Positions 52,367 to 61,544 of a stretch of DNA of 64,000 nt are shown piece after piece (position 1 is the first letter of the stretch; each line of letters starts with the position of its first letter). The position numbers and the translations under genes were made by a program. The notes beneath the pieces were generated by a model. It did no database searches. It saw only the letters and a program-made list of their open reading frames with translations, and was not told where the DNA came from. The stretch is from [Leptolyngbya] sp. PCC 7376 (GTDB lineage: Bacteria; Cyanobacteriota; Cyanobacteriia; Cyanobacteriales; MRBY01), in the NCBI RefSeq assembly GCF_000316605.1, contig NC_019683.1:3642036-3706035 (forward strand). Reading direction: 5' to 3'.

Positions 52367-53092
52367 TTAGGGCTGGAGATTTTTTCGTGCTTCTTCGATA
52401 TATTCGACAGGTTCTGTCAGGGTGGGATGAAATTCTAGGGCTTTCTCAAATGCGGCGATCGCCTCTTCCCATTCTTCATATTGCATAAAAACCAATCCCA
52501 AACCTTGATAGGCAAAAGGTTGTTGAGGATCGATGCTGAGTGCCTTTTCGTAGGCAACCTCGGCATTGTGCCATTGCTTAAGGGTGCTGAGCGTATCCCC
52601 CAATCGGACGTATGCATAGGCGGTGCCATCTTCATACCCTAAATACTCTTCACCTAAGGGACGAAAGGCATCGAGAGCCGCATAGTACTGTCCATGAACG
52701 ACCAGATGATAGCCAATTGCATCATATTCAGAGCCGTCTAGAATTACTGGGCTGGATAGGGCAAAGTTATAAAACTCAAATGCTTCTTGCCATTGCCATT
52801 TTTGTCTTAATACTTCTCCAAGGGGCAATGTGACTTTGCAGAGAGGACAGCCCAAATCATCCTTTTGCTCCAAAGTCATCTGATGCATTAGGGCTGTGGC
52901 TTCTTCCCATCGGTCTTCGCAGGTCAGTCGGTTAACTTCTTGCCATTGCAAAGTGGTTTCATCGAAAAGAATACCTGCTGGTTCATTGGCACAGTTCTGA
53001 TCTGATGATTCTTGAGCTTGTACTGTAGGTATCCAGACGAAGTAGCTCAATCCACTCACCAAAGCACTCAAGATAATCGATGTCTTTTTCAT
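52367..53092 (-). CDS. Exported TPR-repeat protein
   Basis: 241 residues with a signal peptide (TSIILSALVSGLSYFVWI, cleavage near VQAQE). At least three TPR units are recognisable in the second half: YAYVRLGDTLSTLKQWHNAE, VAYEKALSIDPQQPFAYQG and WEEAIAAFEKALEFHPTLTE. Two cysteines (CPLCKV) near the middle could form a disulfide or bind metal. TPR proteins in the periplasm or thylakoid lumen usually scaffold complexes; the partner is unknown. It is upstream of crtD on the same strand with 82 bases between. Confidence 0.8.
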   Translation of the reverse strand: MKKTSIILSALVSGLSYFVWIPTVQAQESSDQNCANEPAGILFDETTLQWQEVNRLTCEDRWEEATALMHQMTLEQKDDLGCPLCKVTLPLGEVLRQKWQWQEAFEFYNFALSSPVILDGSEYDAIGYHLVVHGQYYAALDAFRPLGEEYLGYEDGTAYAYVRLGDTLSTLKQWHNAEVAYEKALSIDPQQPFAYQGLGLVFMQYEEWEEAIAAFEKALEFHPTLTEPVEYIEEARKNLQP

Positions 53093-53232
53093 ACAAAATG
53101 CCCTTGTTGAGAAATGAGCTATGAATATATTTTAGCTCTGACAATTTGATTTACTGGTATTGATAAGGAGGGCGATCGCCTGTCTATATCTCCAAACTAC
53201 AATCTTTGTAGCGAACTAGAATAATTAGCCAT

Positions 53233-54299
53233 TCAACCATCCATAAACTGCTTACGTATAAATGGAGAAGTCATCGCCTTAAGTAGACTGCCATAATTGA
53301 GGCTAAAATTCACGGCATCCCCAACTTGTAAATTGTGTTCTTCACTATCAATAATTAGATGATCGCTGCTAGAACCCAAGATTTCTAAGCGGCTATCTAA
53401 GCTCAAACCAGAGACTAAAGTGTCTTGTCTTCCTAATGCAATGATCGATCTTTGATGTATACCTTGATCTTGAAAAGTTGGTACGTTGCCAAAAGCATCT
53501 CTGCAAATTTCACCAAAGGGCAAAGATGGCTTTTTTTTGATTCGATCACCTCAGCCACCAGCTGAAAAGCTTTAGTCTGTAAGCCTGGAATCACATTGCC
53601 ATAAACTGTTTCGCAACCTAATAAAATAGATTCGCCCAAACGCAGGTTATTAATTCTCCCTACATCTTGAGTCTCTTTATACCACTCATAGTTGGCGGAG
53701 TTTCCCCCTGAAATAATGCTTAAATTAATCTGAAATTCCTTTTCGAGTAGCTCAACTTGTTCTGATAGCCCATGCATATTTTGATCGTCTGGTTTAATGC
53801 CGCCATAGCAAGCCAAATTACAACCAATCCCCACAATTTTGATATGGCTTAACGTTAAAATTTCTCTGATAAATTTGGCTAGATCACAAGGCAGTATCCC
53901 TTCGCGGCGATCGCCCAACTCTACCATTAAAATTATCTGGTGAATCTTATTGTTTAAACCCGCATAATAGGCGATTTTTCTAATCGTTTCTAGCTCAGAA
54001 TTTAGACTAATATCGACAATTTCAACAATCAATTCTGCCTGACTGGGAGCCGTACGCAACAGCACAAAATCAGTCGATATACCCGCAGCCTTCATTTTTT
54101 GAATATTTTCAAGGCGAGAGTCAGCAATAAATTTAACCCCCCCTTGAATCATCGCTTCGATAATAGCGGGTTCCCCAAGGACAGCCTTAGAAACGCCCAT
54201 AATGGAAATACCCTGTGCCCCATAAAGATCTGCCAGAATCCGAGTATTATCCCGTATTTTGGATAGATCTATTTCCATCCTCGGCATAAATGGTTGCAT
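53233..54299 (-). pseudogene. PLP-dependent amino-acid racemase, frameshifted at an A8 tract
   Basis: The N-terminal part (54299 down to 53540) is MQPFMPRMEIDLSKIRDNTR, then ISIMGVSKAVLGEPAI with the PLP lysine, and ADSRLENIQKMKAAG. It also has LGCETVYGNVIPGLQTKAFQ. These fit the alanine-racemase-fold group COG3457 (ornithine-racemase-like). At eight A on the minus strand (53531-53538) the frame ends wrongly (ESKKSHLCPLV). With a ninth A it continues as KPSLPFGEICRDAFGNVPTF to 53233, including GRQDTLVSGLSLDSRLEILG, the C-terminal beta domain. The restored product would be about 355 residues. It lies 20 bases after the DUF1611 gene. Confidence 0.75.
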
Positions 54300-54319
54300 T
54301 TATTTGTTAGACAAATAGT

Positions 54320-55441
54320 CTACGCTTTTGCTAAAACACGTGTCTCTGGGAAATTTTCTGGCTTAATCTTTTGACTGAGTTTAGGGAAGTGAACGGCCAA
54401 TGCTTGAATCAGTTTTTTGCATCCGTAGCTCAATACATCCGTCGTCGGCAGGTTCAGCTGAGTCTCATATTGCTGGATCGTGCTCAAAATTTCTTCAATT
54501 GCCAGATTTTCATGACTTAAGGCGATCGCCAAAACCCTAGCACTAGAAATTGTCTCAATCAGCTGAATTTCGCTTTCAATAGTCGGCATCAATAAAGCCG
54601 GAAAATCACATCGAAACTCCCTAGCTGGTGGATGTTGCAGAATAATTCCATCCGGCATACTACCTTTCAAAATACCCAGAGAACTCATGAAAGCAGGGTG
54701 ACTTACAGCACTTTGACCCTCGACCAAAATGATGTCTGGCTTTTCTTGCTCGAATGCCTGAATCACAGCATTTTCGATTTCACCGATTACAAACTGCGAA
54801 ATTAGAGCGTCAATCGAAGCACCATAAATCGCTCCCTGCATCAGACTAGTCTGGCCCGTGGCGACGAACACGGACTTGATCCCAAGCCTATTTAAAGCAT
54901 TATTTAGCTCGACTGCGGTGGTCATTTTGCCACAAGCACAATCGGTTCCTAATATAGCGATGACTGGCACAGTAATTTCATAGATTCGCCCTGAAAAAAC
55001 ATGCAGATCTTTCACATTTGGTGATTTTCTGATGTCTTTAATTTGGACATTATTTTGGACAGCAGCGGCAACAAATTCTTGATCTTCAGAGAAAAATTCG
55101 TGGAGGCCATTAATTATATTCATACCATGTTCCATGGCTTCTAAAATCAAAAGTCTCTCGTCACTGGGAATGCAAACATCTAAAGGAGCTTTGCCATAAA
55201 TATAGCAGTGAGGAGTTTCTGACAGATGAGCTAAGGCGTCCTGAAAATCGGAAAAAATGGGAATATCACTTATTGCTTCGCCTAGGATTTCGCCTGCATC
55301 ATTACCTGCTGACAAGCTATCAATCACACCAACAATTGTATAAAGCTCTGAGTGTCGAACCAAGGCAGCTGCTGTTTTTCCGTCTACTAAACCGAATTGA
55401 TCTTGGCAGTAAATCAATGCCGTTTTTTTCGTGATTGTCAT
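54320..55441 (-). CDS. DUF1611 (DgcN-type) protein
   Basis: 373 residues (ATG 55441). The first 110 residues are a Rossmann-like domain (TAALVRHSELYTIVGVIDSL, RLLILEAMEHGMNIINGLHE). The second half has the P-loop-like AILGTDCACGKMTTAVELNN near 179, QTSLMQGAIYGASIDAL and the family signature LVEGQSAVSHPAFMSS near 262. DUF1611 proteins include DgcN, a D-glutamate N-acyltransferase, and are often paired with racemase or epimerase genes. Here the partner at 53233 is an alanine-racemase-fold protein in the same orientation, so the pair probably makes or consumes a D-amino-acid derivative. The exact substrate is inference. Confidence 0.82.
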   Translation of the reverse strand: MTITKKTALIYCQDQFGLVDGKTAAALVRHSELYTIVGVIDSLSAGNDAGEILGEAISDIPIFSDFQDALAHLSETPHCYIYGKAPLDVCIPSDERLLILEAMEHGMNIINGLHEFFSEDQEFVAAAVQNNVQIKDIRKSPNVKDLHVFSGRIYEITVPVIAILGTDCACGKMTTAVELNNALNRLGIKSVFVATGQTSLMQGAIYGASIDALISQFVIGEIENAVIQAFEQEKPDIILVEGQSAVSHPAFMSSLGILKGSMPDGIILQHPPAREFRCDFPALLMPTIESEIQLIETISSARVLAIALSHENLAIEEILSTIQQYETQLNLPTTDVLSYGCKKLIQALAVHFPKLSQKIKPENFPETRVLAKA

Positions 55442-55444
55442 CAA

Positions 55445-55975
55445 GTAATCTGCTCTTTAATAAATTATCACAAAAAATTCTTGAAAAGCTATTTTGAAAT
55501 CATCTCTCCTTTCTAAAACTTAATATTCTCAAGCATAAAAATATATATTATGTATTGAGATCTGATCTTTTTTATTATTTAGGATTTAATGAGAAAAAAT
55601 AATCATTCCTGTATAATCAGGCAGTTCTTAAGAGTAATTAGAATTCAAAAAATACCTTCATTAACAAAGCAAAAAATATTATTTCTTGTCAGGATTTAAT
55701 ATTGGCGTAATTAGATTGTAACGTAGAATACTTTTGGATGTTGTACTATCCAAAAAAATCACCCTAAAGTGGCATGTCAATTATTAGTAAATATAGTTTT
55801 TTCTCGATAATTCACCCTGACAATGGTATAAAGTTGTCTGAAAATATATTGCGTTGAAAAACAGATGGAATCAAGAGTGATCGCCGCCTGGTTTTGTAGG
55901 ATTACCCTAAAGCCATCCTTTACCAACAAAACTTTAGTGTTAAGTGACTAATCCCTGTGCGAAATTTCCCGCCTC
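55445..55975. other. AT-rich intergenic region upstream of ffh
   Basis: About 530 bases of AT-rich DNA with no recognised gene. It should hold the promoter of the DUF1611-racemase unit on the left. No SRP RNA (ffs) was recognised although ffh is next to it. Confidence 0.5.
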
Positions 55976-56004
55976 TTGACAAAAAAGCCTCACCCATAGA
56001 TAAA
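55976..56004 (+). promoter_or_regulatory. Sigma-70-type promoter for ffh
   Basis: TTGACA at 55976-55981 and GATAAA at 55999-56004 with a 17-base spacer, 74 bases before the ffh ATG. This is the best consensus promoter seen in the window. Confidence 0.6.
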
Positions 56005-56077
56005 GAGAGATTGCCGAACATGCCAGAGTCCGAGACTTGGTAAAGTAATTAGCAGCCACCGAAAGTAGACAAGATTT

Positions 56078-57523
56078 ATGTTTGACGCACTAGCAGAACG
56101 CTTAGAAGACGCCTGGAAATCCCTGCGAGGGCAGGACAAGATCAGTGAATCTAATGTTAAAGATGCCCTAAAGGAAGTGCGCCGTGCTCTGTTGGAAGCC
56201 GATGTGAACTTGCAGGTGGTGAAAGGTTTTATTGGGGATGTCGAGAAAGCAGCCCTCGGTGCAGACGTTATTTCGGGTGTGAATCCCGGTCAGCAGTTCA
56301 TCAAAATCGTTAACGATGAGCTGATCAAAATTATGGGGGAAAGCAATGCTCCCCTCGCCGAAGCAGAAAATAAACCGACCGTTATTTTGATGGCAGGTTT
56401 GCAGGGTACAGGTAAAACTACTGCAACCGCGAAACTCTCCCTTTTCCTCCGCAAACAAGAAAAGACAACCTTAATGGTTGCAACCGACGTCTATCGTCCG
56501 GCGGCGATTGATCAGTTAAAAACCCTTGGTGCCCAGATTGATGTACCTGTATTCGACCTCGGTAGCGATGCAAACCCCGTTGAAATTGCCCGCCAAGGTA
56601 TCGAGAAAGGTAAAGAATTAGGCGTTGATTACGTCATCGTGGATACGGCCGGTCGCTTACAGATCGATGCCGACATGATGGGCGAGCTGAAGCAAATCAA
56701 AGACACCATTCAGCCCGACGATACCCTGCTTGTTGTCGACGCGATGACAGGCCAAGAGGCTGCAAGCTTAACCCGGACATTCCATACAGAGATTGGCGTA
56801 ACTGGTGCGATCCTCACCAAAATGGATGGCGATACCCGTGGTGGTGCGGCGCTGTCTGTCCGAACCATTTCTGGCCAGCCTATTAAATTTATTGGTGTTG
56901 GTGAAAAGGTCGAAGCCCTCGATCCGTTCTATCCCGACCGGATGGCCTCCCGAATCCTCAATATGGGTGATGTCTTAACCCTCGTTGAGAAAGCTCAGGA
57001 AGCAATTGACCTCTCTGATGTAGAGGAAATGCAGTCCAAGCTTCTCGAAGCTCGGTTTGACTTTGACGACTTCGTTAAACAGATGCGCCTGTTGAAAAAT
57101 ATGGGTTCGCTGGGTGGCTTGATGAAGCTTATTCCCGGGATGGGAAGTAAACTCGACAGCGGCATGTTGGAGCAGGGTGAAGCACAACTTAAGCGCGTAG
57201 AAATCATGATTAATTCCATGACGAAAGAGGAGCGCAAAAATCCAGATTTATTAGCTCAAACACCAAAGCGTCGCACCCGTATTGCGAAAGGTTCTGGAAT
57301 GTCTGATAAGGATGTATCCAAATTGATCACAGACTTCACTCGGATGCGTAAAATGATGCAGCAGATGGGTCAAGGTGGCGGCATGCCTGGTATGGGTGGC
57401 ATGGGTGATATGTTCGGCGGCGGAATGCCTGGAATGCCCGGGATGGGTGGTCGCCCTGGACGTGGCGGTGGTCGTAAGAAAAAGAAAAAAAATAAGAAGA
57501 AAAAAGGCTTTGGTGATCTCTAG
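56078..57523 (+). CDS. ffh: Signal recognition particle protein Ffh (SRP54)
   Basis: Binds signal sequences and SRP RNA and delivers ribosomes to the membrane through FtsY. The 481-residue protein has the N domain (FDALAERLEDAWKSLRGQDK) and the GTPase G domain with GLQGTGKTTATAKLSLFL near 110, DTAGRLQIDADMM near 192 and LTKMDGDTRGGAAL near 249. The methionine-rich M domain is about 320-440, with GSLGGLMKLIPGMG. The C-terminal 50 residues are an unusual glycine/methionine repeat (GGGMPGMGGMGDMFGGGMPG) followed by a lysine-rich tail (KKKKKNKKKK). A terminator follows at 57557. Confidence 0.95.
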   Translation: MFDALAERLEDAWKSLRGQDKISESNVKDALKEVRRALLEADVNLQVVKGFIGDVEKAALGADVISGVNPGQQFIKIVNDELIKIMGESNAPLAEAENKPTVILMAGLQGTGKTTATAKLSLFLRKQEKTTLMVATDVYRPAAIDQLKTLGAQIDVPVFDLGSDANPVEIARQGIEKGKELGVDYVIVDTAGRLQIDADMMGELKQIKDTIQPDDTLLVVDAMTGQEAASLTRTFHTEIGVTGAILTKMDGDTRGGAALSVRTISGQPIKFIGVGEKVEALDPFYPDRMASRILNMGDVLTLVEKAQEAIDLSDVEEMQSKLLEARFDFDDFVKQMRLLKNMGSLGGLMKLIPGMGSKLDSGMLEQGEAQLKRVEIMINSMTKEERKNPDLLAQTPKRRTRIAKGSGMSDKDVSKLITDFTRMRKMMQQMGQGGGMPGMGGMGDMFGGGMPGMPGMGGRPGRGGGRKKKKKNKKKKGFGDL

Positions 57524-57556
57524 AGAATGATTCTTCACAACCACAAGATAAAACAT

Positions 57557-57604
57557 TCACCAGAATTGAGACATTTAGTATTTCTGTGTTCTGGTGAGGT
57601 TTTG
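57557..57604 (+). terminator. Terminator-like hairpin after ffh
   Basis: TCACCAGAA (57557-57565) pairs with TTCTGGTGA (57589-57597) around a 23-base loop, then GGTTTTG. It lies 33 bases past the ffh stop. Confidence 0.6.
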
Positions 57605-57667
57605 CTAGTCAAACATGCAGGATACTGGTGATCGCTCCAAGATATTTATCCTGACTATATGGCTTCC

Positions 57668-58462
57668 GGTAGTGATGCACAAGTAATGGTCATAACTGAA
57701 GAGAGAGATTATAGTGTCTGAGAAAATAGACCACTGCTCCAATGTGGTTTTCCCACTTCTTCGAGAAGGAAAGTGCCTGACGGACTAAGCGGGACGTTCT
57801 CTGACGTAGAGTGTTGTTGAATCTCTCAATATGATTTGTTTGTCCAGTCTCCTTGCCCACAACTCGATGACGTTTACTCGGTAAGACACAGCCATAGGCA
57901 TCCCAATAATCGGTGTAGACCAGCGCACACTGACGATACACAGGAGGCAGAGAATCCCATAATTGTTTCGCAGTCTTTTGACTACGGTCTCCGATGGCAT
58001 ATCCCACCACCTCTCGGGTGTCTCGGTCAAGAGCCAGCCAAATCCATGCTTTCTCACCTTTACTACCGACAAAAGACCACAATTCATCCATTTCGATGGT
58101 CAGTTGCCCTCTTTTTTTTGAGTCACAGGTAACTCGTGAGGCACAGTCTCTAATTTGGCATTGACATAGTACTGTAGCCAGCGCAGAGAGACCCCTGTGG
58201 CACGAGTGATACCAGCGAGAGAGAGACGTTCTAATAGGAGACGGTCAATCAATTGACGAGTGTCAGTTGCAATGGGAGGGTGGGCAGGATGTTCCACAAA
58301 CTGGCGACCACATTCATGGCAACGATAGCGCTGCTTTCCCGAATGGGTGTGACCATATTTAATGGTGCTGGGAGACTGACATTGAGGGCAAGTGAGCACG
58401 GTGAGACTTGACGTTTAATCTTGCCCCTATTCTTCCACAACCATTACTAGTGCACCACTACC
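57668..58462 (-). mobile_element. IS1-family element, complete
   Basis: 795 bases bounded by 23-base inverted repeats: GGTAGTGATGCACAAGTAAT (57668) and, inverted, GGTAGTGGTGCACTAGTAAT (58462), 21 of 23 matching. The flanks do not show an 8-9-base duplication, so one side may have been altered after insertion. It lies between ffh and the glycosyl-1-phosphate transferase gene. Confidence 0.9.
57690..58399 (-). CDS. IS1-family transposase (InsA and InsB frames)
   Basis: InsA part (58100-58399, GTG start): zinc-finger-like CPQCQSPSTIKYGH and YRCHECGRQF, and a helix-turn-helix LSLAGITRATGVSLRWLQYY. InsB part (57690-58091): MDELWSFVGSKGEKAWIWLA with the first catalytic aspartate, then YTDYWDAYGCVLPSKRHRVV and QTNHIERFNNTLRQRTSRLV. 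The two frames overlap at eight A before GAGGG on the minus strand, a standard IS1 slippery site, so a fused transposase can be made. All parts are present, so the element may be active. Confidence 0.88.
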
Positions 58463-58470
58463 CGTCATCG

Positions 58471-59538
58471 TTATTTTTGAGGATTGGGGATATCCCGCAC
58501 GCGCCAAAATTGCCAGCCAATCATCCCCAGCAAACCGGAAGATACCGCCACCACAATTAATCCTTGGGACAATCCGGCGATCGCCAACGCAAAACTCCCA
58601 GACCAGAGGGTGAGGGCATAGATAAATACGACGGCGGTTCTCTGGGAAAATCCAGCTTTTAATAATTTGTGGTGTAGGTGACGCTTATCGGGTTTAAACG
58701 GCGACACACCATCTCCTAAACGCGTGAAAACCACCACAGTCATATCGATGAGCGGCACGAGCAAAATAATGTAGGGCAACATCACCGCTGTCGCTTTCGG
58801 TTCGCCGGACAACCCGAAAATGGCGAGGCCAGACAAAATAAAACCAATAAAATTGGAGCCGCCATCCCCCATAAATAATTGTGCTGGATTGAAGTTGTAC
58901 CTCAGGAATCCCACTGCCGCACCCGCAAGGGCGATCGCCACAATCGCCACCGCAGGTTGACCGACGACGACCATCACCACAAACAACAAAATGCTGGTGA
59001 TACTTGTTACGCCAGCCGCCAACCCATCCAGACCGTCGATCCAGTTAATCGCATTCACCATACCCACGAGCCAAATTAGCGTAAAAGGCAAACTCAGCAA
59101 CCCCACCGAAAATGCGCCCACAAATGGCAACGCTAAATAGTCGATCCGTACGCCGAAATACCAGGCGATCGCCGCGACAAAAAATTGCAAAATCAACCTT
59201 GAAATTGCACTTAGCTCAAACACATCATCTAATAGGCCAAACGCAAAAAAGGCGATCGCCCCGCAGAGCAACGCCAGTAATGATCCACCTTCCGTGATTT
59301 CAAATCCCGATTGCCACAGTCCCCCGGCGATCGCTGTCATCGTACCCAGAAAAATCGCGATGCCCCCCAATCGCACCATGGGTTGACTATGCACCTTTCG
59401 CTCATCCGGTTGATCAAAAAGACCATTCTTTAGCCCAAGAGATTTCACAATGGGCGTGAGTACTAGAACGATAGTCAAGGAAACAAGAAAAATACTGGGA
59501 TAGAGAAATTCCGTTGGCATTGGCTCGTAAGCGGTCAT
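58471..59538 (-). CDS. WecA/TagO-type glycosyl-1-phosphate transferase
   Basis: An integral membrane enzyme that transfers a sugar-1-phosphate from a UDP-sugar to undecaprenyl phosphate, starting polysaccharide or lipopolysaccharide synthesis. The ATG at 59538 (MTAYEPMPTEF) is preferred to an upstream TTG; this gives 355 residues with about eleven hydrophobic helices. Motifs are KVHSQPMVRLGGIAIFLGT, AFGLLDDVFELSAISR (DD), MVNAINWIDGLDGLAAG, FMGDGGSNFIGF and KPDKRHLHHKLLKAGFSQ (HLHH). MraY is excluded by the WecA-type HxHH and DG-L-DG patterns. A terminator for the upstream glyA lies at 59558-59596. Confidence 0.88.
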   Translation of the reverse strand: MTAYEPMPTEFLYPSIFLVSLTIVLVLTPIVKSLGLKNGLFDQPDERKVHSQPMVRLGGIAIFLGTMTAIAGGLWQSGFEITEGGSLLALLCGAIAFFAFGLLDDVFELSAISRLILQFFVAAIAWYFGVRIDYLALPFVGAFSVGLLSLPFTLIWLVGMVNAINWIDGLDGLAAGVTSITSILLFVVMVVVGQPAVAIVAIALAGAAVGFLRYNFNPAQLFMGDGGSNFIGFILSGLAIFGLSGEPKATAVMLPYIILLVPLIDMTVVVFTRLGDGVSPFKPDKRHLHHKLLKAGFSQRTAVVFIYALTLWSGSFALAIAGLSQGLIVVAVSSGLLGMIGWQFWRVRDIPNPQK

Positions 59539-59557
59539 AAAGATCGAGTTAAGCAAA

Positions 59558-59596
59558 GAAAAAGCTTAGGCTTATTTACTTCATTAAACCTAAGCT
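59558..59596 (-). terminator. Terminator after glyA
   Basis: Read on the minus strand, AGCTTAGG pairs with CCTAAGCT around an 18-base loop and is followed by TTTTTC. It lies just beyond the glyA stop and before the next start. Confidence 0.7.
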
Positions 59597-59623
59597 CTCC
59601 GTATTTGTTGAAAATTAATTTAC

Positions 59624-60907
59624 TTACACAGGGGTAGTCACTGGCATTTGTAGATGAGCATAGAGTGGGAACTTCTCACAGAGGTCTGCAACCCGGCCGA
59701 GACAGTCTTGCTTAATCGCCTCATCTTCAGGATTTAGGAGTCGATCTGCAATGATATTAGCAATCTCTGCAAAGTCTTCTTCCAACAAGCCACGGGTCGT
59801 CATTGCAGGCGAACCGAGACGAATACCACTACCAATCCAAGGCTTTTCTGGGTCGAAAGGTACAGTGTTCTTGTTGGCCGTGATATTGATTTCGCTAATG
59901 AGTTTGTCGGCACGCTTACCGTTCATCCCGATAGAACGCATATCCACCAACATGAGGTGATTATCAGTGCCATCAGAAACGAGCTTAAAGCCACGCGCTA
60001 CAAGGGTTTTTGCCATCGCTTGGGCATTGGCGATAACCTGGGCAGAATAGTCTTTAAATTCAGGCTTGAGGGCTTCACCGAAAGCAACCGCCTTACCAGC
60101 AATCACGTGCTCTAGGGGGCCACCTTGAGTCCCAGGGAAAACGGCTTTATCAAATTTCTTGCCGAGGTCTGCATCGTTGGTCATGATCAAACCGCCACGG
60201 GGACCACGGAGGGTTTTGTGAGTTGTCGTTGTCACAACGTGGCAGTGAGGAAGGGGGTTGGGGTGGTGACCCGTCGCAACCAAACCGGCGATATGTGCAA
60301 TGTCTGCCATGAGGTATGCACCCACTTCATCGGCGATCGCCCGGAATTTTTCAAACTCAATGATGCGAGGATAAGCAGAATAACCACAGATAATCATCTT
60401 CGGCTTTTCACAGAGGGCAATCTCACGAATTTCGTCGTAGTCAAGGCGTTCAGTTTCTTTATTAACGCCGTATTGAACCACTTCAAACCACTTACCAGAA
60501 ACATTCACTGGCGAACCATGGGTGAGGTGACCACCATGGGATAAATCCATCCCCATAATTTTGTCGCCCGGCTCAAGCAAGGTAAGGAATACTGCAAAGT
60601 TTGCCTGCGCACCGGAGTGGGGTTGAACATTTGCGTGGGCTGCACCAAACAGTTCCTTAACGCGGTCAATGGCAACCTGCTCAACCTGATCGATAAACTC
60701 ACAACCGCCGTAGTAGCGTTTCTTCGGTAAACCTTCCGCATACTTATTTGTCAGGACGGAGCCTTGGGCTGCCATCACTGCCGGAGACGTAAAGTTCTCA
60801 CTAGCAATTAGTTCGAGGTGTACCCGTTGGCGATTGAGTTCGCTGGCAATCATTCCGGCGACAACATCATCAGTTTGTGCCAAAAAATCAAGGTTGGTAT
60901 GAGTCAC
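59624..60907 (-). CDS. glyA: Serine hydroxymethyltransferase
   Basis: Interconverts serine and glycine with tetrahydrofolate, supplying one-carbon units and consuming photorespiratory glycine; cytoplasmic, PLP-dependent. 427 residues with a GTG start ([19 protein letters not shown]). Key stretches are [60 protein letters not shown] and the PLP lysine in [15 protein letters not shown]. Length and motifs are complete. The neighbouring genes are unrelated. Confidence 0.96.
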   Translation of the reverse strand: MTHTNLDFLAQTDDVVAGMIASELNRQRVHLELIASENFTSPAVMAAQGSVLTNKYAEGLPKKRYYGGCEFIDQVEQVAIDRVKELFGAAHANVQPHSGAQANFAVFLTLLEPGDKIMGMDLSHGGHLTHGSPVNVSGKWFEVVQYGVNKETERLDYDEIREIALCEKPKMIICGYSAYPRIIEFEKFRAIADEVGAYLMADIAHIAGLVATGHHPNPLPHCHVVTTTTHKTLRGPRGGLIMTNDADLGKKFDKAVFPGTQGGPLEHVIAGKAVAFGEALKPEFKDYSAQVIANAQAMAKTLVARGFKLVSDGTDNHLMLVDMRSIGMNGKRADKLISEINITANKNTVPFDPEKPWIGSGIRLGSPAMTTRGLLEEDFAEIANIIADRLLNPEDEAIKQDCLGRVADLCEKFPLYAHLQMPVTTPV

Positions 60908-61132
60908 TGTTAAAGTCTTCCCTATTTCTTCAATGTCAAGTAGTCACTTGGGGCGGTGGGCTAAAGATTTCACCATTATGCAGCTAAGATTTTAGCAAAT
61001 CTTTTTCACCAAAACTCTCATCATAAAGTCTTTAGGGTCGTAATGTGTCGCATCATTAACTAACTTTTCTGAAAGTTGAGCTTACAATACTAGATATAGA
61101 GACGCTGTTGAACCGCTCTGGGAGGAAGTTTG

Positions 61133-61345
61133 ATGCTAGTCATCCTAACCGAGGGACAAATTGTACCAACAGACCAAGTTTGCCAAGGATGTTTGATGGC
61201 AGACAGAAGTGGCGCTCCGCGAGTACGCCATGGTGTGCTGAAATGTGGCCGAGCCATTAAAAATGCAATTGGCGATCAAATGCCGACTTATCAGTGCCAG
61301 ATGGGCTTTCGGGTTGCTCAAGTTGGTTCTTCCGCAGCAGGCTAA
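61133..61345 (+). CDS. Small cysteine-containing protein, 70 residues
   Basis: The ATG at 61133 is chosen because GGGAGGAAG lies just upstream; a TTG immediately before it is less likely. The protein reads MLVILTEGQIVPTDQVCQGC, then LMADRSGAPRVRHGVLKCG and IGDQMPTYQCQMGFRVAQVG. Four cysteines in a C-x2-C, C, C pattern suggest metal binding or an iron-sulfur cluster. It looks like a conserved small cyanobacterial protein. No family name is certain. Confidence 0.7.
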   Translation: MLVILTEGQIVPTDQVCQGCLMADRSGAPRVRHGVLKCGRAIKNAIGDQMPTYQCQMGFRVAQVGSSAAG

Positions 61346-61544
61346 TTTCACTGATGTTGTGAAGTGACTGTCAGAAATAGTCAAATTTAGCCGATCTTTA
61401 TCTGTAAAGAATTACCAAGGATAAATTTGGTTATCTTACCCACCAGTTGCTGGTGTAGAAAAGTTTGGCTGGCGATCACCTATTCTTTCAGTTATTACTT
61501 CTCTTAAATCTACTTGTCTAGGAGGTGTCACCAAATATGAAGTA
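61346..61544. other. Intergenic region before IS630 copy C
   Basis: About 200 bases with no recognised gene. The region ends at the TA target where IS630 copy C begins. Confidence 0.5.

Noticed and set aside
55445-56077. SRP RNA gene next to ffh
   Set aside because: No GGAAGCA-type tetraloop hairpin in suitable context was seen.
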